From positions 1 through 10,000 of the forward strand of contig NZ_JAIWON010000075.1 in NCBI RefSeq assembly GCF_020216885.1: a DNA stretch of 10,000 nucleotides. Direction: 5' to 3'. Under the pieces are notes generated by a model. The model was not told the DNA's origin. It saw nothing but the letters and a program-made list of their open reading frames with translations, and searched no databases. The stretch comes from Zymomonas sp. Lineage in GTDB: Bacteria > Pseudomonadota > Alphaproteobacteria > Sphingomonadales > Sphingomonadaceae. The translations under genes were made by a program, and so were the position numbers. Below are positions 1 through 7,481 of this stretch, piece after piece (position 1 is the first letter of the stretch; the number at the start of each line of letters is the position of its first letter).

Positions 1-30
1 GATTAGAGCTGCACCCCGCAACACAAATGC

Positions 31-121
31 GGAGTGGTGGCCGAGTGGTCGAAGGCGCACGCCTGGAAAGTGTGTAGGGGCTAACCGCCTCTCGTGGGTT
101 CGAATCCCACCCGCTCCGCCA
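31..121 (+). tRNA. tRNA-Ser (anticodon GGA)
   Basis: A full class II tRNA can be folded by eye. The acceptor stem pairs GGAGTGG (31-37) with CCGCTCC (111-117), with one T-G wobble, followed by discriminator G118 and an encoded CCA (119-121). The D stem is GCC (40-42) with GGC (54-56). The anticodon stem is CACGC (58-62) with GTGTG (70-74), and its loop CTGGAAA carries anticodon GGA at 65-67. A long variable arm (about 75-93), typical of serine tRNAs, precedes the T arm, GTGGG/CCCAC around loop TTCGAAT (99-105). It reads UCC and UCU serine codons. Nothing at 1-30 looks like a gene. Confidence 0.97.
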
Positions 122-140
122 GTTTTTCAAAACTGGTTTT
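119..140 (+). terminator. Intrinsic terminator of tRNA-Ser
   Basis: CCAGTTTT (119-126) is the exact complement of AAAACTGG (129-136), leaving a 2-nt loop, or a 4-nt loop if one pair opens. TTTT (137-140) follows. The stem begins inside the tRNA's CCA end, so it forms only in the precursor. Confidence 0.7.
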
Positions 141-650
141 CTGACTTTCGATTTTTCCTTTATTTTAAAAAATAAAGGACTAGCTTTACTTGGCTATGAT
201 AATCCTCATTTTCTCATCGGCTTTTTTAGTTTAGCAAAATCAAGATACTAAAATTCCGATAGTGTATTTTGTCCTAATTACTTTTGTTATTTTTCTAAAT
301 GGCGCTTTCCTAACTTGTATATCAGCTCTGCTGAAACGCGCCCTTGTATCTTTCTATAAGATAACCATAAATTTTCAGATTGCTGGATGATATATCCTTA
401 GTCTCGTTTTAATTTATCGGTCAGTATTTCTAAATTAAGGTTTTGTAATTAAATTTTTATCCCAGCCTAAAATTTCTATAATTTTACAAAGCATCTTTTT
501 TGATAAAAAATAATATTATTACAATTTATGTCTTTTAAAATATATCTATTACAATGTGCTATTAGATAAAAAAATAAATATAAATCCTAACAATTGAATG
601 ATATGAGAATTTTTGCAAAGAGAGTGAACTTATAGAAGTGAAAGCGTAAA
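141..650. other. AT-rich gene-free spacer upstream of the aconitase gene
   Basis: About 500 bp with no convincing coding frame on either strand. An AT-rich palindrome, CCTTTATT/AATAAAGG at 157-178, has no T tract after it. A GC-richer imperfect stem-loop lies at 301-342: GGCGC (301-305) with GCGCC (338-342), TTT with AAA, and an inner CAGC/GCTG hairpin. The 9-mer TATTACAAT occurs at 517-525 and 547-555, exactly 30 bp apart. The aconitase promoter must lie here or further upstream, but the sequence is so AT-rich that many -10-like hexamers compete and I do not choose one. Confidence 0.6.
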
Positions 651-2921
651 ATGGTTTTTGATGTTGATTTGATCCAGCGTGTTTATCAGGGCTATCGTGA
701 TAAAATCCATAAAATACAAATCGCATTAGGTAAGCCGTTAACGCTGACAGAGAAAATACTCTATGCCCATTTAGCTGAAGGTGAAGCACTAAAACCTTAT
801 CGACGAGGCGTTGATTACGTTAACTTCGCTCCTGATCGGGTCGCGATGCAAGACGCTACCGCTCAGATGGCTTTATTGCAGCTTTTAAATTCTGGACGGG
901 ATGAGGTGGCTGTCCCCTCTACGGTTCATTGTGACCATCTGATTTTAGCCTATAAAAATGCCCATGATGATCTGATCGCAGCAGAAAAGAGCAATCAGGA
1001 AGTCTACAGCTTTCTAAAAGACGTTTCGAATAAATACGGTATCGGTTTTTGGAAACCGGGTGCAGGCATCATTCATCAGGTCGTGTTAGAAAATTATGCA
1101 TTCCCCGGTGGGATGATGATTGGAACCGACTCCCATACTCCCAATGCGGGCGGTCTTTCGATGATTGCTATTGGCGTTGGCGGCGCGGATGCCGTTGATG
1201 TGATGGCTGGTTTGCCATGGGAACTGAAAATGCCCCAGATTATCGGGGTAAAATTGACGGGTAAATTGTCAGGATGGGCTTCTGCTAAGGATGTTATCCT
1301 AAAACTCGCTGGTATTTTAACCGTCAAAGGCGGTACCAATTCAATTATTGAATATTTTGGCGATGGAGCTGCCGCTCTTTCCGCGACAGGAAAGGCAACA
1401 ATCTGCAATATGGGGGCAGAAGTCGGGGCTACGACTTCAATTTTCCCATTCGATCAGAAATCTGTTGATTATCTGAAAATGACTGATCGTAGTGAAATCG
1501 CTGATCTTGCGCAGTCTCTGGAAGACTGTTTTAGAGCCGATGACGCGGTTTTGGCTGATCCTGCCTCTTATTACGATCGTGTGATTGAAATTGATCTCAG
1601 CAGCCTTGAGCCTTACGTCAATGGTCCTTTCACGCCTGATCTCGCATATCCTGTATCAGAATTCGCCAAAGCGGTTGCCGAGCATGGCTATCCTGAAAAG
1701 ATGGAAGCAGGTCTTATCGGCTCTTGCACCAATTCTTCTTATGAAGATTTAAGTCGAGCTGCCTCGATTATTGAAAATGCAAATTCTTTGGATCTTAAGG
1801 TTAAATCCCAGCTTATTATTAATCCGGGTTCCGAACAGGTCAAAGAAACCGCCGAGCGCGATGGTCTGATTGGCGACTTTGAACAGGCTGGTGCCGTGAT
1901 TATGGCTAATGCTTGTGGCCCTTGTATCGGTCAATGGCGGCGTGAAGGGGCTGATAAAGCGCCAAAAAATTCTATTGTCACTTCTTTTAACCGCAATTTT
2001 GCGAAAAGAAATGATGGCAATCCCAATACATATGCCTTTGTTTGCTCGCCAGAAATGGTGGCAGCCTTTTCAATCGCGGGGAGCTTAAACTTTAACCCGC
2101 TTAAAGATACCCTAACCAACGAAAAGGGTGAGCAGGTAAAACTAGCAGAGCCGATTGGCGATGAATTACCGAAGAAGGGCTTCACCCTTAAATCAGCAGG
2201 TTATATTGCGCCTGTCAAAGATGGCAGCGAGATTAAGATAACTGTCGCGCCGGATTCCGAACGTCTGCAATTACTGGCACCTTTTGCGCCTTGGAATGGC
2301 AAGGATATTATCAATCAGCCTTTGCTGATTAAGGTGACGGGCAAATGCACGACCGATCATATTTCTATGGCAGGTGTCTGGCTGCGTTACCGTGGCCATT
2401 TGGATAACATTGCCAATAATATGCTAATTGGTGCAGTAAACGCCTTTAACCATAAAACCAATTCTGTGATTGATCCTGAAACGGGCGACTATATGGCTGT
2501 CCCTGCTTTGGCTAGAAAATATAAAGCCGAAGGTTTGGGATCGATTGTTGTTGCCGAAGAAAATTATGGTGAAGGTTCATCGCGCGAACATGCGGCGATG
2601 GAACCTCGTTTTCTTAATGTAAAGGCGATTATCGTTAAATCTTTTGCCCGCATTCATGAAACCAACTTGAAAAAGCAAGGCATGCTGGCGCTAACTTTTG
2701 TCAACAAAGTCGATTATGACAAAGTCCAAGAAGAAGACAAAATCAGCATTTTAGGTTTAACCTCTTTTGCACCGGGTAAGAATTTAATGGTTCAGTTGAC
2801 CCATAAAGACGGCTCAACAGAGTCTTTTGAGGTGAGCCATACCTATAATCAGACACAGATTGAATGGTTCCGCGCCGGTAGTGCGCTGAATAAATTAAAG
2901 TCTGAATATAAAGCCTCATAA
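651..2921 (+). CDS. acn: Aconitate hydratase, mitochondrial (ACO2) type
   Basis: Interconverts citrate and isocitrate with a [4Fe-4S] cluster, in the cytoplasm. The 756-residue length and the aligned blocks match mitochondrial-type aconitase, not the roughly 860-900 residue AcnA or AcnB usual in proteobacteria. Visible motifs are [10 protein letters not shown] (89-98), GTDSHTPN (158-165), the cluster cysteines Cys359 (IGSCTNSS) and Cys422/Cys425 ([11 protein letters not shown]), TTDHIS (567-572), and the swivel-domain active site GEGSSREHA (640-648) with Ser643 and Arg645. The C-terminal [10 protein letters not shown] block is also present. An in-frame TGA at 639-641 leaves ATG 651 as the first possible ATG start; the ribosome site is weak (GAAG, purine-rich). 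The gene for isocitrate dehydrogenase follows 65 bp downstream, so the pair carries out consecutive steps. The family call is firm. The subtype rests on remembered sequence. Confidence 0.96.
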   Translation: MVFDVDLIQRVYQGYRDKIHKIQIALGKPLTLTEKILYAHLAEGEALKPYRRGVDYVNFAPDRVAMQDATAQMALLQLLNSGRDEVAVPSTVHCDHLILAYKNAHDDLIAAEKSNQEVYSFLKDVSNKYGIGFWKPGAGIIHQVVLENYAFPGGMMIGTDSHTPNAGGLSMIAIGVGGADAVDVMAGLPWELKMPQIIGVKLTGKLSGWASAKDVILKLAGILTVKGGTNSIIEYFGDGAAALSATGKATICNMGAEVGATTSIFPFDQKSVDYLKMTDRSEIADLAQSLEDCFRADDAVLADPASYYDRVIEIDLSSLEPYVNGPFTPDLAYPVSEFAKAVAEHGYPEKMEAGLIGSCTNSSYEDLSRAASIIENANSLDLKVKSQLIINPGSEQVKETAERDGLIGDFEQAGAVIMANACGPCIGQWRREGADKAPKNSIVTSFNRNFAKRNDGNPNTYAFVCSPEMVAAFSIAGSLNFNPLKDTLTNEKGEQVKLAEPIGDELPKKGFTLKSAGYIAPVKDGSEIKITVAPDSERLQLLAPFAPWNGKDIINQPLLIKVTGKCTTDHISMAGVWLRYRGHLDNIANNMLIGAVNAFNHKTNSVIDPETGDYMAVPALARKYKAEGLGSIVVAEENYGEGSSREHAAMEPRFLNVKAIIVKSFARIHETNLKKQGMLALTFVNKVDYDKVQEEDKISILGLTSFAPGKNLMVQLTHKDGSTESFEVSHTYNQTQIEWFRAGSALNKLKSEYKAS

Positions 2922-2937
2922 TTGGGGTGAAGAAAGC

Positions 2938-2960
2938 GAGGCTATCGCCTCTTTTGAGGC
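2938..2960 (+). promoter_or_regulatory. Three-part stem-loop between acn and icd
   Basis: GAGGC (2938-2942), TATC, GCCTC (2947-2951), TTTT (2952-2955), GAGGC (2956-2960). The central GCCTC can pair with the upstream GAGGC, giving a short terminator-like hairpin followed by four T's, or with the downstream GAGGC, giving an alternative hairpin that uses the T's as loop. It could be a weak internal attenuator or an mRNA-processing site that sets the acn:icd ratio. The stems are only 5 bp, so the effect may be small. Confidence 0.35.
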
Positions 2961-2986
2961 AGATAGGTCTGCTATGAGGAATAGTG

Positions 2987-4249
2987 ATGAGTGAAAAAAT
3001 AACGTTTACCGAAGGTAAATTACAGGTTCCCGATTATCCCGTTATTCCCTTTATTGAAGGCGATGGTGTCGGGCCCGAAATTTGGCAATCTGCTCAGACG
3101 ATTTTCGATAAAGCCATTGAAAAGGCTTATGGCGATAAACGCCACGTTGAATGGAAACAGGTTTTAGCTGGCGGAAAGGCTTTTGATCAAACAGGCTCAT
3201 GGATGCCTGATGAAACGATGACAGCCTTCAAAGACTATCTTGTCGGTATTAAAGGGCCTCTGACAACGCCTATCGGCGGCGGTATTCGTTCTTTAAATGT
3301 GGCTTTGCGACAGGAATTGGATCTCTTTGTCTGTTTGCGTCCTGTTCGCTGGTTTAAAGGTGTCGAAACACCGGTCAAACATCCTGAAAAAGTCAATATG
3401 ACTATTTTTCGGGAAAATACCGAAGACATTTATGCGGGTATTGAATGGCTGGAAGGCACAGATGATGCCAAAAAGCTGTATAAATTCCTGCATGAAGAAA
3501 TGGGCGTTACCAAGGTTCGTTTCCCTGAAACATCTTCTTTTGGCATCAAACCTGTTTCTATTGACGGCTCCGAACGCCTTGTTCGCGCAGCGATCGAATA
3601 TGCTATTGCCCAGAAAGCACCGTCCATTACTTTGGTGCATAAAGGCAATATCATGAAATTCACAGAAGGCGGCTTCAAACAATGGGGCTATGCCCTAGCT
3701 GAACGTGAATTTGGCGATAAACTCTTTACGATGAACCAATATGATCAGCTAAAAAAGGCACAAGGTGCCGAAGCAGCTGACAAGGCTTTGCAGGCGGCCA
3801 AGGCTGCTGGAAAAATTATTGTTAAAGATGTGATTACCGATGCCTTCTTGCAGAATACTCTGCTGAAACCTGAAGATTATTCGGTTATTGCAACCATGAA
3901 TTTGAACGGCGATTATATCTCCGATCAGTTGGCGGCTATGGTCGGCGGCATTGGTATCGCACCGGGTGCTAATATCAACTATGCCACCGGACATGCGATC
4001 TTTGAAGCGACCCATGGCACGGCACCGGATATCGCTGGGGAAGATAAAGCGAACCCGTCTTCGCTGTTACTGTCAGGTGCCATGATGTTTGACTATCTTG
4101 GATGGTTCGAAGTCGGCAAGCTGATTAGTCAGGCTATGGAAAAACTGTTCCAGAAGAGACGCGCTACGGTTGATTTGGCGCGCTTCATGCCAGAAGGCGC
4201 AGCGCTGCCAACCAGCCAATTTACAGAAGAGATGGTTGCCCATCTATAA
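2987..4249 (+). CDS. icd: Isocitrate dehydrogenase, predicted NAD-dependent
   Basis: Oxidatively decarboxylates isocitrate to 2-oxoglutarate. The 420-residue protein follows the E. coli Icd fold closely. GGGIRSLN (97-104) holds Ser102, the counterpart of E. coli Ser113. Substrate arginines are Arg108, Arg118 and Arg142, with Tyr149 and Lys219. Metal-binding aspartates are Asp285, Asp309 and Asp313. At the cofactor site E. coli has Lys344-Tyr345, which hold the NADP phosphate; here HGTAPDIAG gives Asp348-Ile349, the NAD-type pair. An extra stretch at about 248-278, rich in Ala and Lys, replaces a shorter E. coli loop. ATG 2987 sits 6 nt after AGGA (2977-2980). An overlapping GTG at 2984 would add one Met but lies only 3 nt from that site. 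Likely co-transcribed with acn. No 2-oxoglutarate dehydrogenase gene is in view, which fits a biosynthetic, glutamate-supplying role (inference). Confidence 0.96.
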   Translation: MSEKITFTEGKLQVPDYPVIPFIEGDGVGPEIWQSAQTIFDKAIEKAYGDKRHVEWKQVLAGGKAFDQTGSWMPDETMTAFKDYLVGIKGPLTTPIGGGIRSLNVALRQELDLFVCLRPVRWFKGVETPVKHPEKVNMTIFRENTEDIYAGIEWLEGTDDAKKLYKFLHEEMGVTKVRFPETSSFGIKPVSIDGSERLVRAAIEYAIAQKAPSITLVHKGNIMKFTEGGFKQWGYALAEREFGDKLFTMNQYDQLKKAQGAEAADKALQAAKAAGKIIVKDVITDAFLQNTLLKPEDYSVIATMNLNGDYISDQLAAMVGGIGIAPGANINYATGHAIFEATHGTAPDIAGEDKANPSSLLLSGAMMFDYLGWFEVGKLISQAMEKLFQKRRATVDLARFMPEGAALPTSQFTEEMVAHL

Positions 4250-4257
4250 ATTGTATA

Positions 4258-4295
4258 ATTCCGGCTGCCTGATTTAGGTAGCCGGAATCTTAATT
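4258..4295 (+). terminator. icd: Terminator after icd
   Basis: ATTCCGGCTGCC (4258-4269) pairs with GGTAGCCGGAAT (4277-4288) through 12 bp including one G-T wobble, around a 7-nt loop, starting 8 nt after the icd stop. The following tract CTTAATT is only moderately T-rich. The stem is strong enough to act from both sides. Confidence 0.75.
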
Positions 4296-4311
4296 GAAAA
4301 CAAATGGCTGC

Positions 4312-4332
4312 AAAAATGCCTTTTTGAAAGGC
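4312..4332 (-). terminator. trpC: Terminator after trpC
   Basis: Read on the minus strand, GCCTTT, loop CAA, AAAGGC, then ATTTTTG. This is a 6-bp stem with a run of five T's, 24 nt beyond the trpC stop codon. It lies back to back with the icd terminator and separates the two convergent genes. Confidence 0.75.
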
Positions 4333-4356
4333 CGATTATTCTATCGCCAAAAGTTT

Positions 4357-5151
4357 TTAGGATAATCCCAATAAGTCCTTTGTAGCTTTTTTCAGATCAT
4401 CTTGCCGCATTAAAGTTTCACCCACTAAAAAACAGCCGATGTCATGACGCTGCATAGCCACCAGATCATCATGGTTGCGAATACCGCTTTCCGCAACAAA
4501 GGTGCAATCTTTGGGAGCTGATCCCACTAATTCATAGGTGCGGTCAAAACTGACCGAAAAGTCTCGTAAATCGCGATTATTGACGCCAATAAGGCGGGAT
4601 CTCAATTTTAATGCTCGCTCCATCTCATCATGACTATGGACTTCTATCAAAGCATCCATGCCATATTCCAAAGCGGCGGCTTCAATATCCTGCATCTGTT
4701 GATCATCCAAGGCCGCAACAATAATCAAGATCGCATCGGCACCGATGGCTCTGGCTTCGGTTACCTGCCACGGGTCAATCATAAAATCTTTACGAAGGAC
4801 AGGTAGTGTTACCGCTTTTCTGGCAGCCATTAAATAATCTTCATGGCCTTGGAAATAGGGGCGATCTGTCAAAACGGATAAACAGGCTGCACCACCTTCT
4901 TCATAGTCACGGGCGTGGGTTGCCGGTGTGAAATCGGAGCGGATCAACCCTTTTGAGGGGCTGGCTTTTTTGATTTCTGCGATAAGCCCAAATTGTCCTC
5001 GCGCTCTCTTTTTTTCTAGGGCAGATCGAAAACCACGGGGTTGAGTCTGTGCCTTTATCAAATCAAAAAGGGCAGTATTCCCAATCTGTTTTTTCCGTTC
5101 CGCAACGAATGCTGCCTTTGTGGCGCAGATCTCTGTAAGAATATTTGACAT
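4357..5151 (-). CDS. trpC: Indole-3-glycerol-phosphate synthase
   Basis: Closes the ring of CdRP (1-(o-carboxyphenylamino)-1-deoxyribulose-5-phosphate) to indole-3-glycerol phosphate in tryptophan synthesis. It is a 264-residue single-domain (beta/alpha)8 barrel of normal size, with no TrpF fusion. Catalytic signatures are [10 protein letters not shown] (59-68, Glu59 and Lys61), LRKDF (119-123, Lys121), LIEVH (168-172, Glu170), IGVNNRDL (188-195) and VAESGI (219-224, Glu221-Ser222). The frame is open to an ATG at 5232, but family homology begins at [24 protein letters not shown] lies about 8 nt before ATG 5151, so I take that start. The other trp genes are not in the window, so this gene stands apart from the common trpG-trpD-trpC grouping. 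I saw no leader peptide rich in Trp codons. It converges on icd and diverges from the SulP gene. Confidence 0.95.
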   Translation of the reverse strand: MSNILTEICATKAAFVAERKKQIGNTALFDLIKAQTQPRGFRSALEKKRARGQFGLIAEIKKASPSKGLIRSDFTPATHARDYEEGGAACLSVLTDRPYFQGHEDYLMAARKAVTLPVLRKDFMIDPWQVTEARAIGADAILIIVAALDDQQMQDIEAAALEYGMDALIEVHSHDEMERALKLRSRLIGVNNRDLRDFSVSFDRTYELVGSAPKDCTFVAESGIRNHDDLVAMQRHDIGCFLVGETLMRQDDLKKATKDLLGLS

Positions 5152-5534
5152 CGGTGATCCGTGATAAAGGAGAAAAATAAAATCGGGTAAATCTACTTTA
5201 GAAAATATCCTTTCCCATAGGGGATAATCCATCGCTCTTAAAGCTGATCTTTAGAAGTCTTAGTATAAAGAAATTATCCTCCACTTCATCATTTAGAAGT
5301 GAGGCGTTGGTCATATTATTGGCAATATTCCTGATATTTTGACGATCGGGCTCAGCTTTGCTAAATCCAAAAGCCTTGATTTTGCCCAAAAAACTGAATT
5401 GATATTTCCCATCGAAGATTTTTTCTCGATGACGCCGGATAAATAGCGCTAAAATCTTTCGGTAGAATTTTGAGCTATGATAAAAATGGCAATCTCAATT
5501 CTTTGGCAAGGCTTAGCATTTGTAAGGATATCCG
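5152..5534. other. Divergent spacer between trpC and the SulP gene
   Basis: About 380 bp that should hold promoters for both flanking genes. Two short inverted repeats are visible: CACTTC/GAAGTG at 5282-5301 (8-nt loop) and CATCGA/TCGATG at 5410-5431 (10-nt, T-rich loop). On the minus strand TATACT near 5260 resembles a -10 box, but I see no matching -35. A 63-codon minus frame at 5198-5389 has no recognisable sequence and overlaps the trpC leader, so I do not call it a gene. Confidence 0.5.
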
Positions 5535-6977
5535 ATGACCAGCGTAAAGAGTCCGCAAGCAAACCTGCCCGTTTACGTTACACGAGAATTATTGGCGGGT
5601 ATGGTAGCGACCTTTGCGCTTATTCCAGAAGTCATTGCTTTTAGTTCAGTTGCAGGCATTGATCCGCAAGTCGGATTATATGCCTCTTTTGTCATTGGTA
5701 TTGTTATTGCTTTTTCGGGCGGCAGGCCTGCCATGATTTCGGCTGCTGCCGGTTCGGTCGCCTTGGTTGCAGCGGCGTTGGTTCATAGTCATGGATTACA
5801 ATATTTGTTAGCTGCTGGTATTCTCGCTGGGGTGTTCCAAATTATTTTTGGTCTGCTGCGGTTATCTATTTTGATGCGTTTTGTGGCTCGTCCAGTGCGG
5901 ACAGGATTTGTCAATGCTTTGGCTATTCTGATTTTTTCAGCCCAACTTCCCCAAATATTAGGTGCGAATATCCAAGGGCTGATTCTAATCGGGCTAGGGC
6001 TGGTGATTATTTACGCTGCCCCCCGTGTTATCCGCAGCATTCCATCTCCCTTGATTGCGATTGTCATTCTGACACTGATTTCGCATTTCTTCCATTTACA
6101 GGTGAAAACTGTTGCCGAATTGGGACGATTACCTCTTACTTTACCGCATTGGTCATTACCGAACGTGCCTCTTAATTGGCAGACCGTAGAAATCATTCTG
6201 TTACCAGCCTTGGCGATAGCGATGGTCGGGCTACTGGAATCGATCATGACCGCTTTTGTGGTTGATGATCTGACTGATAGCCGTAGCGATAAAGATAGAG
6301 AATCATGGGGATTAGGCATTGCCAATATCGCAGCCAGCCTTTTCGGGGGCATTGCAGGCTGTGGTATGATCGGACAAACGGTTGGGAATGTCCGATATGG
6401 GGGCAGGGGGCGACTGTCTACTTTTGCCGCTGGCCTATTTTTGATGATTTTTATGCTAGGACTTCGGTCTTGGGTCTCTGAAATCCCTGTCGCTGCCTTG
6501 GTCGCTGTTATGGTGATGGTTTCGATCAGCACCTTTAACTGGCAATCCTTCTCGGATGTTAAACGGCAGCCGAAACTTTCAATTATTGTGATGATCGCAA
6601 CGGTGCTGGTTACTGTCCTGACTCATAATCTGGCTGCCGGTGTCATTGTCGGGGTATTGTTAAGTAGCTTATTCTTTGCCTTTAAAATTGCGTCTTTAAT
6701 CAAGGTAAAGGCTGTTGATGAAGAGAATAAGCGTATCTACCAAGTCAGGGGGCAGGTTTTCTATGCCTCTGCCGATATGTTTATTGATGCGTTCGATATG
6801 AAGGATATTGATGGGCGCTCCGTAACGATTGACCTTACGCATGCCCATTTATGGGATATAACCGCTGTGGAAGCCTTTCAAAAGCTGCAAGAGCGCTTTA
6901 GCCATCATAAAGCAGAGTTGACGGTTATTGGTCTGAATAAAGCCAGTTCAGTTCTGATTGATAAGCTGACAGATTGA
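5535..6977 (+). CDS. SulP-family anion transporter with C-terminal STAS domain
   Basis: An inner-membrane secondary transporter or channel for an inorganic anion. Substrate cannot be read from sequence: sulfate and bicarbonate are the usual candidates. The 480-residue protein has a hydrophobic core over about residues 17-390 with many membrane segments. The SulP repeat signature starts with FALIPEVIAFSSVAGIDPQV (27-46), where family members commonly have a Pro-Glu/Gln motif. A glycine-rich segment around 267-299 carries GMIGQTVGNVRYGGRGRLST. The cytoplasmic STAS domain spans about 398-480, with LWDITAVEAF (439-448) at the position of the conserved DxT/S loop. It is at the short end for the family. 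AAGGAT (5524-5529) lies 5 nt before the ATG, a good ribosome site. The neighbours are unrelated, so it is probably monocistronic, converging on ssrA. Confidence 0.92.
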   Translation: MTSVKSPQANLPVYVTRELLAGMVATFALIPEVIAFSSVAGIDPQVGLYASFVIGIVIAFSGGRPAMISAAAGSVALVAAALVHSHGLQYLLAAGILAGVFQIIFGLLRLSILMRFVARPVRTGFVNALAILIFSAQLPQILGANIQGLILIGLGLVIIYAAPRVIRSIPSPLIAIVILTLISHFFHLQVKTVAELGRLPLTLPHWSLPNVPLNWQTVEIILLPALAIAMVGLLESIMTAFVVDDLTDSRSDKDRESWGLGIANIAASLFGGIAGCGMIGQTVGNVRYGGRGRLSTFAAGLFLMIFMLGLRSWVSEIPVAALVAVMVMVSISTFNWQSFSDVKRQPKLSIIVMIATVLVTVLTHNLAAGVIVGVLLSSLFFAFKIASLIKVKAVDEENKRIYQVRGQVFYASADMFIDAFDMKDIDGRSVTIDLTHAHLWDITAVEAFQKLQERFSHHKAELTVIGLNKASSVLIDKLTD

Positions 6978-7050
6978 TATTCGTCAGGGAACGACAGAAA
7001 AGCTAAAAGAAACCTTTGCTCAAAATCAGCATGGCAAATAAATGAGATAG

Positions 7051-7070
7051 AAAAAGCCGTGATGGCTTTT
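7051..7070 (-). terminator. ssrA: ssrA terminator, probably shared with the convergent SulP gene
   Basis: On the minus strand AAAAGCC, loop ATCAC, GGCTTTTT: a 7-bp stem whose T's run on after it. On the plus strand the same repeat reads AAAAGCC...GGCTTTTG, 74 nt after the SulP stop, so it can serve both converging transcripts. Confidence 0.85.
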
Positions 7071-7087
7071 GATAGTAGACATGGGAA

Positions 7088-7143
7088 GCTTCTGTTGCCC
7101 GGTGCTTCCCGAACCGCTGGAATCTGCTTCTGTTGCCCGGTGC
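7088..7143 (-). repeat. Tandem 18-nt repeat forming two look-alike hairpins
   Basis: The 18-mer GCACCGGGCAACAGAAGC (minus strand) occurs exactly at 7143-7126 and again at 7105-7088, 38 bp apart. Each copy displays the 14-nt loop ACCGGGCAACAGAA on a stem of different sequence. One stem is CTGC/GCAG, extended by GTTGGG/TCCAGC beyond a 2-nt bulge. The other is GGGAAGC/GCTTCCC. Different stems under identical loops suggest the loop is what is conserved. Both lie in the 3' part of the tmRNA coding piece. Confidence 0.85.
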
Positions 7144-7191
7144 AGCCCAACCGCGCTCTTACTTAGTAATGTCTACCCGTGAAGGTTTCCA

Positions 7192-7227
7192 TTACGCAGC
7201 AACAGCGAGTACCTCGTTATCGTTGGC
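7192..7227 (-). other. ssrA: tmRNA proteolysis-tag reading frame
   Basis: From resume codon GCC the frame reads A-N-D-N-E-V-L-A-V-A-A-stop (TAA at 7194-7192). With the alanine supplied by the charged tmRNA the tag is (A)ANDNEVLAVAA. The ANDN start and hydrophobic LAVAA end match alphaproteobacterial tags such as the Caulobacter tag as I recall it. The end is the ClpXP-type degron. Confidence 0.93.
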
Positions 7228-7346
7228 ACTTATAAAAATGATCGGTTTAACGGCTCAATCACGCCGGATGGCAATCAAGTCTTTACTACACACGTCGATC
7301 CTGTTTCGCCCCCATCAACAACCGTGGAATTGCTATCCGCGGCTGT

Positions 7347-7430
7347 TGGTGGAGGCGCCGGAGTACTGCCCTCCGGGTCCGTCGAGTCTATTTCACTTAA
7401 CAGTCTACCATCGTAGTCACCGAAGTGACG
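7347..7430 (-). ncRNA. ssrA: tmRNA acceptor piece (permuted two-piece ssrA)
   Basis: This piece carries the aminoacylated 3' end of the split tmRNA. Its minus-strand 3' end is CGCCTCC (7357-7351), discriminator A7350 and CCA (7349-7347). The T arm is CCGGAG/CTCCGG around loop GGCAGTA, an atypical T loop. GATGGTAG (7412-7405) can pair with TTGCCATC of the coding piece through 8 bp (two wobbles), and AAGT (7398-7395) with ACTT (7280-7277), giving helix P2 that holds the two RNAs together. A UUCG hairpin GTCAC/GTGAC (7416-7429) lies at the 5' side and may be the end of the piece or a processing signal. In the gene this piece precedes the coding piece, separated by a 33-nt spacer (7314-7346) that is presumably excised. 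The 5' boundary is an estimate. Confidence 0.9.
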
Positions 7431-7445
7431 CTCTCTAGCTAAGGT

Positions 7446-7474
7446 CGGACAGCCATAAAGGCAATAGCTGTCCG
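7446..7474 (-). other. Stem-loop between the CLC gene and ssrA
   Basis: CGGACAGC and GCTGTCCG form a perfect 8-bp stem around a 13-nt loop, starting 8 nt after the CLC stop. On the minus strand no T run follows (ACCTTAGC), so it is not a standard intrinsic terminator for the CLC transcript. On the plus strand it is followed by TAAATTTTTATAA, but no plus-strand gene runs into it. It may stabilise the CLC mRNA 3' end or mark a processing point before ssrA. Confidence 0.5.
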
Positions 7475-7481
7475 TAAATTT

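Larger units (their letters stand above)
7083..7313 (-). ncRNA. ssrA: tmRNA coding piece (permuted two-piece ssrA)
   Basis: This piece of split tmRNA carries the tag message. The minus strand begins GGGGGCG (7313-7307), which pairs with CGCCTCC of the acceptor piece (7357-7351), including a G3-U70 wobble, the alanine identity pair. AAACAGGATCGAC follows, close to the start of E. coli tmRNA. A pseudoknot (PK1) can be drawn: CGGC (7266-7263) with GCCG (7254-7251), and GTGAT (7262-7258) with ATCAT (7242-7238). The resume codon GCC (7227-7225) lies 10 nt later. The tag stop codon is within stem GTAATG/CATTAC (7195-7190 with 7171-7166). TTGCCATC (7274-7267) can pair with the acceptor piece to form P2. 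Two hairpins with identical 14-nt loops close the 3' part (7116-7151, 7083-7110). The 5' end is well placed; the 3' end is approximate. Confidence 0.92.

Noticed and set aside
157..178. AT-rich palindrome as a terminator
   Set aside because: Neither strand has a T run after the stem; the tRNA terminator at 119-140 is the better candidate.
5152..5232. Longer trpC start at 5232
   Set aside because: The added 27 residues have no match to the family, whose homology begins at ATG 5151.
5198..5389. 63-codon minus-strand frame upstream of trpC
   Set aside because: No family resemblance, no clear ribosome site, overlaps the trpC leader, and has no Trp codons that would make it an attenuation leader peptide.
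7133..7438. 101-codon plus-strand open frame
   Set aside because: It is antisense to the two-piece ssrA gene and has no recognisable protein sequence.
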